The notes beneath the pieces were generated by a model, which worked only from the letters and a program-made list of their open reading frames with translations, did no database searches and was not told where the DNA came from. Shown here piece by piece: positions 1 to 10,202 of a stretch of DNA of 64,000 bases; position 1 is the stretch's first letter, and every line of letters begins with the position of its first letter. The position numbers and the translations under genes were made by a program. This DNA comes from Lytechinus variegatus (lineage: Eukaryota; Echinodermata; Echinoidea; Temnopleuroida; Toxopneustidae), in the NCBI RefSeq assembly GCF_018143015.1, contig NC_054746.1, forward strand, positions 42,970,201-43,034,200. Reading direction: 5' to 3'.

Positions 1-1078
1 ATAATTATGTCTAAGAACAACTCAAATAAACGATTTTGTATCAATAACAACTTCGTCACCACTTCATTTCATTTCGTCATCATAATTATGTCTAAGAACA
101 ACTCAAATAAACGATTTTGTATCAATAACAACTTCGTCACCACTTCAGTTCATTTCGTCATCATAATTATGTCTAAGAACAACTCAAATAAACGATTTTG
201 TATCAATAACAACTTCGTCACCACTTCATTTCATTTCGTCATCATAATTATGTCTACCAACAACCCAATTAAACGAATTTGTATCAATAACAACTTCGTC
301 ACCACTTCAGTTCATTTCGTCATCATAATGATGTCTACCAACAACCCAACTAAACGATTTTGTTGTATCAATAACAACTTCGTCATCACTTCAGTTCATT
401 TCGTCATCATAGTTATGTCTACCAACAACCCAACTAAACGATTTTGCTGTATCAATAACAACTTCGTCATCACTTCAGTTCATTTCGTCATCATAATTTA
501 GTTTAAGAACAACTCAATTAAAACGATTTGTATTAATATCAACATCGTCACCACTTCATTTCATTTCGTCATCATATGTCTAAGAACAACTCAAATAAAC
601 GATTTTGTATCAATAACAACTTCGTCACCACTTCAGTTCATTTCGTCATCATAATTATGTCTGAGAACAACTCAAATAAACGATTTTGTATCAATAACAA
701 CTTCGTCACCACTTCATTTCATTTCGTCATCATAATTATGTCTAAGAACAACTGAAATAAACGATTTTGCTGTATCAATAACAACTTCGTCATCACTTCA
801 GTTCATTTCGTCATCATAATTATGTCTAAGAACAACTCAAATAAAACGATTTGTATTAATATCAACATCGTCACCACTTCAGTTCATTTCGTCATATGTC
901 TAAGAACAACTAAAATAAACGATTTTGTATCAATAACAACTTCGTAACCACTTCAGTTCATTTCGTCATCATAGTTATGTCTACCAACAACCCAACTAAA
1001 CGATTTTGTTGTATCAATAACAACTTCGTCACCACTTCAGTTCATTTCGTCATTATAATTATGTCTAAGAACAACCCC
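1..1078. repeat. Minisatellite, 81-84 bp unit, about 14 copies
   Basis: Tandem repeat whose units begin near ATGTCTAAGAACAAC at 7, 88, 169, 250, 331, 415 and so on until about 1060. The basic period is 81 bp; some copies are 84 bp because of an extra TGT, and a few are shortened. The array runs off the left edge, so its full size is unknown. As 81 and 84 are multiples of three, one frame stays open from 7 to 501 and would encode a 27-residue repeat (MSKNNSNKRFC then INNNFVTTS). Later units contain stops and frame changes, and no splice or promoter signals stand out, so I treat the open frame as a by-product of the repeat. Confidence 0.95.
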
Positions 1079-1655
1079 AAAAAAAGGTTTTGTACTGTTT
1101 CACAAAAAAAATATTCACTCGTCTTATTTTCTATTGTGCGTGTTTTATTGTTTTGATGTCAAACTGAAAAAGGCGAATTAAAAAATCCAATAAATGTCGT
1201 CTACAAATACTTATATTTTTTTCGAAAACAATCGATGAACTTTGAGTTCGTCGTTTATCCACAAAGAGCTATCCTATGCTCCATATTCAATTATTCTTCA
1301 GCAGTTCCATTCTAAAGTAGATAGGTAAAGTCTATACAGCTTCGTTTGATAGCTTGTTTGTATTGCCTTTTTTCATTCATTGTTTAGTTCTTTTTATTTC
1401 GATTATAGTTTATCATATTTTGATCACCTTTCTCTGTGTTCAAGCATTGTAAAGTTTGTATATATATATTTTCCCTTTTCAGGAGCACCTAATACATCTC
1501 CGATCCACCCAGCGATACTCCATTACAATTTATTTCAGGTTGACAAAATTCAGAGTCCTTGCAGATACGAGAACTATTAGTTAACTTGAATTCTATTGGT
1601 CATATAGACCCATATCACAAGATCTTTTAATATCCACATTTTTGAAAAGATTTCT
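1079..1655. other. Non-coding flank between minisatellite and TSSK 3' end
   Basis: AT-rich sequence without a supportable gene. On the minus strand AATAAA is read at 1529-1534 and again at 1393-1398, roughly 120 and 260 bases past the stop of the intronless kinase gene; either could be its polyadenylation signal. Confidence 0.5.
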
Positions 1656-2612
1656 TTAAGAAATCTGAACTTGATTAAGCCACTCGCTCTCCATCACCTC
1701 TCCTAGTGTCAACCTAGTCTTCGTAGATATGGTCAACATGCTTCTAATCAGGTCCCGACATTCGTCTCTGACATTAGTGCTATTACTGGCGTTGAAATGA
1801 GCACCTGAGTATTGCTGATGAAGGATCTTCTTGATGTTCTTGACGTCATCACCAAACGGCATGCAACCAACAACCAGGATGTAGATGACCACTCCAAAAG
1901 CCCACACGTCACTCTTGAAAGGACAGTAAGGCACAGAACGGATGATCTCTGGAGCAGCATATGCAGCAGATCCACAGAAGGTCTTACTGAGACTACCCTT
2001 CCCGACTGATCTTACGAAGCCAAAGTCAGTTAGTTTGATGTTGTTACAGCGATCGAGTAACAGGTTTTCACACTTTACATCGCGGTGTGCCACATCCATC
2101 TCATGCATGTAAAGAAGAGCTCGTCCAGTTTGAAGGGACCACTTTCTTGCAAGGACCTCTGGGACTGCACCCTTGGTAACAGTACGTATATACTCCAATA
2201 CATCACCAGATTCTGCTAATTCTAAAACCATGTAGACCTTTTGATTCTGTTCAAACCACTCATAGGTGCGCAGAACATTTGGATGCTGAAGCTGACGAAT
2301 GACGGCTAATTCTCTTGGGAGAAAGTGATCCTGGTAATCTCTAGGTGCTCGTCTTCTATCAATGATCTTGACAGCAACACGCTTTCGGGTCGTCTTGTGC
2401 ACGGCCATCCGTACCTTGGAATAACTACCAGAACCGAGTTTGTGTGCCAAACAGTATCCATGACTTAGCATCACTGTTCCATCGTTAACAGCATTATTCA
2501 AATGGGCTTGCTCTGGTGTTCTGATTCTTGCCGATTGGGATGTTTGATTTTTACCCATCGTTCGGATTTTTAAACCGATGGCTTTTACTGAACTCTGCAT
2601 GATTTTCGTCAC
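1656..2612 (-). CDS. TSSK-like: Testis-specific serine/threonine kinase (TSSK), intronless
   Basis: Complete single-exon reading frame of 318 aa. Kinase domain runs from about residue 53 to 312: glycine loop GSGSYS (60-65), catalytic lysine in VAVKII (K82), catalytic loop HRDVKCEN (D178), DFG (D196), and an activation segment [14 protein letters not shown] with T211 as the probable activating site. The HRDVKCEN and FCGS-AYAAPE signatures are those of the TSSK branch of the CAMK group, which acts in spermatids and sperm in animals studied. The tail after the kinase domain is very short, as in TSSK3/TSSK6. The start is the first ATG of the frame; a second ATG at codon 5 and a third at codon 19 also precede the kinase domain. 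The neighbouring paralogue has four introns, so this copy may have arisen by retroposition (inference). Kinase identity is firm; the TSSK subtype is not. Confidence 0.92.
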   Translation of the reverse strand: MTKIMQSSVKAIGLKIRTMGKNQTSQSARIRTPEQAHLNNAVNDGTVMLSHGYCLAHKLGSGSYSKVRMAVHKTTRKRVAVKIIDRRRAPRDYQDHFLPRELAVIRQLQHPNVLRTYEWFEQNQKVYMVLELAESGDVLEYIRTVTKGAVPEVLARKWSLQTGRALLYMHEMDVAHRDVKCENLLLDRCNNIKLTDFGFVRSVGKGSLSKTFCGSAAYAAPEIIRSVPYCPFKSDVWAFGVVIYILVVGCMPFGDDVKNIKKILHQQYSGAHFNASNSTNVRDECRDLIRSMLTISTKTRLTLGEVMESEWLNQVQIS

Positions 2613-2851
2613 CTTTTTACGCCGCTTTCTTACAAAAAAATAATAAATGATGAATTCCTACAAATTGAATACTTGTTTCTGATGATCGTTAGAACATTAA
2701 TGTTTCATTGGTTACCAACATTGAAATATGAAATATGAAATATTTTATTACCAAACCAAGGTCTACATTGTTACGTCATCGCGTTGTACGATGTCAATGC
2801 GGTGATCTAGGTCACACCAATGGGGTCATGTACATGAGCCGTGCACTCAAT

Positions 2852-2859
2852 TGACGTCA
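2852..2859. promoter_or_regulatory. Palindromic CRE (TGACGTCA), minus-gene side
   Basis: Exact consensus CREB/CREM/ATF site, 240 bp upstream of the intronless TSSK start codon. Being a palindrome it has no strand. Confidence 0.6.
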
Positions 2860-3370
2860 CAATTATAATTGCGCGTAACTTTGCACTTTAGTCATTGCGA
2901 AATATAGGTCACCAAACATGGGGTTCATGTCTCGTCGATAATGTAAATAAAAGGCCCCATTCACACGAAGAAAACATTATCCTTGCATAAACCTTACTAC
3001 TATCTTCCAATTTATAATTTAGGCCTAATATATTCTCAAGTATCGATCTACAGGGTTCATGTAGCCATGCACTCAATCAGCCGTTATCTTTTCCTTCTTT
3101 GTAATTTTTTTCAGTAAAATGAGATCAACAATCTGCAAAGGTGAATTGTCTTGGTAAAGACAAAATACAATTGAATGTACATATTAACTTAAACAAACTG
3201 AAAAATAAATATATTAAATATGTTAATTATAATTTGATTATTATGTGGATTGTGGATTAAACATATGCCTGTTTACACAAGTTATCCGTCTTTCTTTAAT
3301 TGCATCAACTTGATACAGGAGAATTATTCAAATTTATTGGTCAATGATATTTCTGCTACAATCCTTTTGT

Positions 3371-3378
3371 TGACGTCA
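3371..3378. promoter_or_regulatory. Palindromic CRE (TGACGTCA), plus-gene side
   Basis: Exact consensus CREB/CREM/ATF site, 211 bp upstream of the five-exon TSSK start codon, mirroring the site at 2852. Confidence 0.6.
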
Positions 3379-3588
3379 TTCATCAATTGACAAGTGGTTT
3401 ACGTTTGCACAAGGCGCGTGCGCGTTGCCCCATGCAAAAAACTTTATTAATCACAATCCAATTTCAATTCAGAGGTGCCAGGAAAACGCAACGATAAAAG
3501 TCCAGTATTGAATAACTTGTGTTAATAAAACACAAAAGAAAACTTGGAAAAAAAAACATAGAGCTCAAGTAAAAACAAGCAAAAAAAA

Positions 3589-6500
3589 ATGTTATCACCA
3601 GAAACTAAGATGGAAACAAAGCCTCCGGCGACGGACAGTGGCAAATTCATGGCTGGCACAACATCGGTTCGGAGAGTTATAAATGAAGAAGTCATGTTAA
3701 ACAAAAAAGGGTATACTCTTGGATTAATGTTAGGTGAGGGGTCATATGCTGCCGTCTACTCATGCCAACTGAGCAACAATAGAGGAAAGTGCGCCATTAA
3801 AATTATCAACAGGAAGAAGGCTCCAAAAGATTTTCTTGAAAAATTTCTTCCACGAGAAATCAAAATTTTGAGTAAAGTACAGCACAGAAATATCGTCAAA
3901 TGTTTTGAAATATTTGATACTGGGAATAAGGTAAGCTATTTGCTCAATATTTAGGCCTATATCTATACAGGTTAAGGTTATATAGTGAATTAATTTATGA
4001 AAATCATATATATTTGACACCCAACGTTAGCTGTTAAAATAAAATAAAACTAAAAATGATCAAAGATTTTGAGCCTACTGAATTTAAGAGCTGTTTGACA
4101 CATCGTTCCGAAGTATTACTGCAATAAATGGGGGTGGGGTATCTTCATAATCATTATCATCGTTAGAATTATCATTGTTTTTAACATTGTTAATGGCATT
4201 ATCATTATTTTCATTCTTATAATAATTTTATTGTCATTCGTCGTCACCATCATCTTTATAATTATCGTTTTCATTATCATCGTCATCATCATCATCATTA
4301 TTATTATTTATATGACTATTTTCATATTCTGTTTATTCATGTCATTGCTATCATTGTTACCATATATCAAATAACATTCAGAGGAACAGATAATTATAAC
4401 TGTGCGAGTCATTTTGTGAACTACAAATCGAAAAAATAACTGAAAACTTTCAATTTTTCCATATATTTTCATCTAAGGTCTATATGGTGCTTGAGTTGGC
4501 CGGACATGGTGATATGTTAGAATACATCAAGCTCAGACGATCCTTAACCGAAGAAAAGGCGCGCTCATTTTTTCGTCAAATGGTGGATGGAGTTGCTTAT
4601 CTGCATAGCTTAAATGTAGTGCACAGGTCAGTAAGCAAAATATATTAATTTAAAGAAAAAACTTTAAGATTGAATAGTTTTTATAGCCGTCATCAACCTA
4701 TGCATGACTACCCCTGATGAACATTGATTAAAACTTTATGATAATGCTATCGAGGAATAATGATAATAGGCTATAGTTAATGAAAAAAAGATCAATTTGA
4801 TTATGGTAGGCCTATTCATTTTCCCTACTTTTATACAACCTAATGAAAAAGAATTAATGTAGTCGTAAGAACATTCAGTTCACTCAGAGCAAATCAAAAT
4901 CTAACCTGGGATTCAAGATTATTGTTATATTAACTTTAATATAAAAAATCTTCGCTAAGCAAGGGATCTTTTTCTGTCATCATACACCCTGATATTCCCC
5001 TCTCTACAAACCTCTGCCCAATGTTTAAGGCCTTATTAATTGATCATTTCGTTTATGTTAGTATTTTATAATAAAGTTCAATTAATTGTTGCATTGTTTT
5101 CATTGATATCAATTAAGGGATTTGAAATGTGAAAACATTTTGCTGGATGCAGCGAACACCATTAAAATATCTGACTTTGGTTTCGCACGCTTCATGGAGC
5201 CGCAAGATCTCAGCAAGACGTACTGTGGCAGTGCAGCTTATGCTGCTCCAGAAATATTAAAAGGAAACATGTATAATGGTATGTAAATGTAAATATAATT
5301 ATTCAATTAATTAAAAGTGAAACTTATATAAGAAACAAAATGTTAGCGCAATTAGATCTTGGTTTTTAATTGAATGTTAACCCTTCTCGGTTCAAATAAT
5401 TGGCATATTTGAATTGTTCATAATAATGTTAGCAGGGGATGAAGAGATATTAGGTATAAACTGATTGTCAAATTAAATCAAAGATTTGCTTAAAGTATTA
5501 ACAATATATGCAGTGGACATGGATATGAATTGGGAAAGGGATTTAAAAATATGGGGTACAAAATAGGACAAATAGGGTAAAAATTTCTTTATATGTCGCG
5601 AGCATGCAAGCAAAAAGTTTTTAGCTTTAAAAATGGAAATTCAATTTGTTATAGGTTAAGTCATAATATTAAGAAAATACCATATTTCATGCCTGTACCC
5701 CATACCATATTCCATTTTTTCCTCCTCATCCCCACCTGGGCCTCGTTGCATTAAAGCCTATTATTTTAGTATCTTTGCCATTAATGGTATCCACCATGGT
5801 AACAATGCTAAGCAGAATCAATGATTTCAGGGAAAGGTTTTAATGGCTAAGTTACCAAATTAGTAGCTTTTTATGCAACGGGGCCCTGGTCAGCTAACTT
5901 TTGGGGGTCTAGTGCCCCTAAGGCCCCTCCATCAATACACCAGTTTATATGTGAATTTATTTATTGTCAGATGTCTCTAATTCTAGTCTCATATGAATTA
6001 AGTTTCATAAAGTATGATTATGATATTAGCAAACAGCCACCTGAAAGTATGAATAGCCACATAGATAAGTAAAACAATAAATAAATTAAAAGAATTCAAC
6101 TATAAATTGTAGGCCTATTTGTTATATATTTCATCAACACCAGTTCAGCCTAATTATTATTTCAGTCCATATGAAATCAAAATGGGACTAAAATATACAC
6201 AAACTTGTGTGATTTCAGGTAAGGCATACGACGTATGGAGTTTGGGAATTATTCTGTACATCATGGTATGCGGGACAATGCCTTTTGATGATTCTAATAT
6301 CAAACGGATGATTAAAGACCAAATGGATCAGAGACTTTGCTTCACGAAAAAGAAAGAACTTACCTTACTCTTTAAAGATGTCATTCTGGCTGTTCTCCAA
6401 CCTGCTGCAGAAAGGAGGTTAGTTTGATATATCAAGGCAATATAGATAATCATATCAAGTCAATATAGATGATCATATCAAGGCAACATAGATGATCATA

Positions 6501-7432
6501 TCAAGGCAATATTGATAGATGATCATATCAAGGCAATATAGATGATCATATCATAAAGTGATGTCATAGAATTAAAAGGAAAAGGGAGGAGGGAGCAATG
6601 AGCAGTGGTAGAAACTCGTTAATGAAATATTTCCTTATCATTCATCATTTTCTGGAGCCATAACAATTACTATTTTTTAATGAAATACTTAATTGATAAA
6701 AAATTCATGATAATAAAAACAAAGTGAATGTATAGGTAGGAATTTCATTTTTTGAAAGTTGGAAATGATTTTAAGTTCTAGTTTGACAATGCTTTCAAAC
6801 TTTCCAGCATATACAGTCGAATGACTCCATTTCCCCAAAAGTTTGACAAATCATTGCATCAGAGTTAGTACACAAACCAGCCTTTGCTGCGATTGTTGTC
6901 ATAAAATTACAAATAACCATGTGCTATTTTTGTGGTGAAAGTCATTACTAACAACTACTTCTCCTTGGTTTCATTTTGGTATATAAAAAAATGCAGACTG
7001 AAAGTGAATGACATTCTAAACCATCCATGGATGCAAGATGGATGTAACTTCAAGCCAGTCATAACTCCAAACTATGCTACTACGTCTCGCTCATCTTCAA
7101 ACCGTCGTAGTCCACCTGCACATCCTCCTACCCCAACCCCTGCAACCAGTAATCTGGTAGAAAGTAATCGTGTAAGCGGGAACAACAATGCTACTACGAG
7201 GTCAACTCCACCGCTACGTGAAGACCGATCTACCGAATCGACCAGCCGTTTTACGCAGAATTTGACTCGACGCAGCAAGAAGATTGAACCGGGGACGTCA
7301 GCTATAGCGTCTGCAAGTCAAGATAGCATGCATTCACCAATGCCTTCAAGAACCGCTGATGTTGGTCGGAATACTCCTAGAGAAAGAACAAGGCCACCTA
7401 CAGCAACCAGATATACTAGAAATGCACCTTGA
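3589..7432 (+). CDS. TSSK-like: Testis-specific serine/threonine kinase (TSSK), five exons
   Basis: Coding exons 3589-3930, 4478-4626, 5118-5278, 6219-6417 and 6997-7432 join in frame (all GT-AG) to 1287 nt, 428 aa. Visible: glycine loop GEGSYA (49-54), CAIKII (K71), HRDLKCEN built across the exon 2/3 junction (D165), DFG (D183), [14 protein letters not shown] activation segment, and [16 protein letters not shown]. The domain ends near LNHPWM, coded by the last exon, and a basic, Ser/Thr/Pro-rich tail of about 130 residues follows, unlike the short tail of its neighbour. The N-terminal 40 residues are unique. A polyadenylation signal AATAAA lies at 7811-7816. TSSKs phosphorylate sperm proteins during spermiogenesis in known animals; the subtype here is unassigned. 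The long disordered tail recalls TSSK1/2/4 more than TSSK3/6, a loose comparison. Confidence 0.92.
4135..4310. repeat. ATT/ATC-rich simple sequence in TSSK intron 1
   Basis: Imperfect trinucleotide tract built from atc, att and gtc steps, ending in a run of catcatcatcatcatta. Low-complexity intronic DNA. Confidence 0.8.
5738..5886. mobile_element. Short MITE in TSSK intron 3
   Basis: About 149 bp with inverted ends: left GGGCCTCGTTGCATTAAAG, right (reverse complement) GGGCCCCGTTGCATAAAAAG. No coding capacity. A GGG start and three-base duplications would fit PIF/Harbinger-type MITEs, but the duplication is unclear, so the superfamily is uncertain. Confidence 0.65.
6428..6556. repeat. Tandem repeat, 23-24 bp unit, in TSSK intron 4
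   Basis: About five copies of a unit close to GATCATATCAAGGCAATATA beginning just after the exon 4 donor. One copy carries a four-base insertion. Confidence 0.9.
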
Positions 7433-10202
7433 TCAATTCAAACATCTCAAGTAATTTTTTAACATCTCAGTCAATTTGAAATGAAAATAACCTATATCAA
7501 ATTTAATTTTACACTTGGGGCACAAGATCTGTATCATATACCAAGCATTCATTCATAATAGGTTATTTTCAGTCACAATCACGGTTTCTCCATCCTAAAT
7601 ATTGATATCCCCTTTCAAATTGTTGCTAGTATAATTGTTTGACATAGCCACAGCAAAGGCAGATACTGAAAAGCTGAGGTCCTTTACAATCAAAGTGTAA
7701 TTTGAAGTGAGAGAGGAAAAAATTAATCAACATCCTCTCAAATAGGTCATAATATGACAACATGAATAATTAGCCTATGTTAACTAACATTTCACATTGT
7801 TTAAGTTGTAAATAAAGATAGAAAAATATAATGTAAATAATTATATGTGAACACATGTCAAAAATTGGATGCATGCAAATTGCTTATTTATTTCCTTGTT
7901 GTTTACCCCCTCCCTCCAATCCCACTCATATCCAGACATAAAAAAATTCACCACTCAAACAGAAACAAAATACAAACATAAGAATATAAATCATTTGACT
8001 TTTTTTATTCCACCCTGCAAACACTCAAACTTGATAAATATTTCAGGAAAATAAAAGTGAATCAATTTGTATGATGCCCTTTATGAATCTATTCAGACCT
8101 GACAATCACCACATACATGTATGCAGATGAGCTGAACAAAATATAGTCAATTAGAAATAAAATCTGAGCTGAATGTAACAAATTATTGAAGAAAATATTT
8201 TGAAATAATTTTTATATGTCAAATTTATACCTCTCAAGATCAGTATAGTGAAATAATTTTGGGTAATACAATGGTCAGGCATATTTGCCTGGGTGTTCCT
8301 TAATTCACTTTTCTTCATGTTTTAAAGTATACCAGGGTAGCATTTGTAAAAGGTGAAACAAAATTCTATACTCAAACAAGTTGACAGGTAACATACATTG
8401 AAAAGACAACATCTGTTAAAGTTGCCAAAAGCAAAGTGAAATCAAAATCATGACTTGATTTTGAAATAAATACCTTGAAATTATTTCTCAGTTCATACTT
8501 TTAGAATTTGATGTTCATACACAAGCATGTCACATCTTTAATAGTTCAGAAATAATTATGAGAATCAAAACCCATAAATGATCTTTTGATAAATGAGTTG
8601 CACTTTGTGCATGTTAATATGCAACCACCAAAGCAAATAAACTTCACTTCAAATGAGTTGAGATGTCACGCCCACATTTACAAAACACTCCCAAATTCAA
8701 GATGAAATTAGAATAATCTATAAATATATGTATATATAAAGAGTGTAATACACCATATTTTCAAGGTGAATTCAAGAGAGAAAATATAAGTCAAGATCTT
8801 TATTTACATATTTATATATTCAATACACACATAACTGATAAAGCTCTTCTAAAAATGACTTGTTGAGAATTTACTAGAAGATGGGACGGATATAATATAA
8901 TTGCTAGAAAATTCAATATAAGCTGCTTTCAAATCATTATAAAAAGATTTGGACGGATCTATACACAACTGAAGTGCTAGAGTATAAAAAAAGACAGATG
9001 AAAAAGAATACTTAATTTAAGTAATAAGGTTGAATACTATTCTTTGGTCCTTTGATAACCCTTGATCATCATTTAAAAGATAGACAGTAATATATATCAA
9101 ATAAATACTATGATTCACACAATATCATCAATTCTAACTTGATTTATCATTGCATAGTTTGCTCCAATGATGAATAAAGGCCAATCAACCATATCTTTTC
9201 AAAACATACAAGAATATGATCAGAATTGATACCAGTAACATGTAACATTTTTCCAATGCAAAAGGAAAAAAAGTCAAGCTGTCAAAATAATAGAAGAATA
9301 TCACATGACCAACTTTGCATAGGAATGGCTTCCGAGGGGTTGTGAACTTACATCATGTCATTAAATACATGTCTCAGTTTGAAATAATTATGAAATTTAC
9401 TAAATCATGCAATAGCATTCTGATATGTCAACATACGATATATCAATAAAAAATTTTTACAGACATATAGCTTAACAATGATGGAGAAGCATCTTTGAAC
9501 AGTTTATCTTAATTATGTATGCCACAACTGACCAAAATGCCTATAACTTATGTCACAAAAAATATACTAGGATTTGGCTATCTACAAACGTCACTTTCAA
9601 TTATAGTCAGCAAAATAGAATTAGATGGTGATTTTACTCTCTACAACATATGACCTCCATGTCAGAAAGAGTGTAAGGAAGTTTACTGACAAATGAAAGA
9701 GGGAGAAATGTGTGTGTTAATGCAAACACAAAAGGTCTTTTAAATGTATATATTTGTGTTGGGGAGATGGAGACGTTGGTTAATGACATTACGAAATACA
9801 ATATGAGAGCAAAAGGAAAAGCAAAGACTTAACGATGAAGAAAAAAGTTATACTCTGAAGTAGAAGGATGCACAAGACACAAAGTATTTGGATAGATGAC
9901 GACGATGGAAGATGATATGCTTATCTACATACACTAATACTGTCATATATGGGCAAGAGGTCCAATGGATTCAAGAAGATTCAACGAGGAGATAACAGGT
10001 AGGAGGAAGAGCATAACACTGATAAATCATCACAGATAATACTAGATACATTCACTAATTAATGCATCATCAATATTCTCTTCTGCTTTCCTCTTCTTAT
10101 ATAAATGCATGCATTCATCAATCATGTCTTACATGATTTGGATACTGTCTATAGATTAAGGTTGACATTCGTAGCCGATTAGCATGGAAGAATTATGGTG
10201 CA
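7433..10202. other. Convergent intergenic region (3' flanks)
   Basis: About 2.8 kb AT-rich DNA between the 3' ends of the plus-strand TSSK and the minus-strand WDR64-like gene. It contains the TSSK poly(A) signal at 7811-7816. On the minus strand AATAAA is read at 8799-8804, which would give the WDR64-like gene a 3' UTR of about 1.4 kb if used; no closer candidate was noticed. No gene is supported here. Confidence 0.5.

Larger units (their letters stand above)
2613..3588. promoter_or_regulatory. Shared divergent promoter region of the two TSSK genes
   Basis: A 976 bp head-to-head intergenic region. It contains two perfect palindromic cAMP response elements TGACGTCA, at 2852-2859 (240 bp from the minus-strand start codon) and 3371-3378 (211 bp from the plus-strand start codon), and a variant TTACGTCA at 2771-2778. 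A GC-rich NRF1-like stretch lies at 3414-3424, followed by GTTGCCCCATGCAA (3424-3437), a weak partial match to an RFX X-box. CREs bound by CREM drive many spermatid genes in mammals; use here is inferred from position only. No convincing TATA box was picked. Confidence 0.6.

Noticed and set aside
7-501. 164-codon open frame with a 27-residue repeat
   Set aside because: It comes from a minisatellite whose unit is a multiple of three; later units break the frame and no gene signals surround it.
6428-6556. Regularly spaced repeats as a CRISPR-like array
   Set aside because: No unique spacers; a plain 23-24 bp tandem repeat in an intron of a eukaryotic gene.
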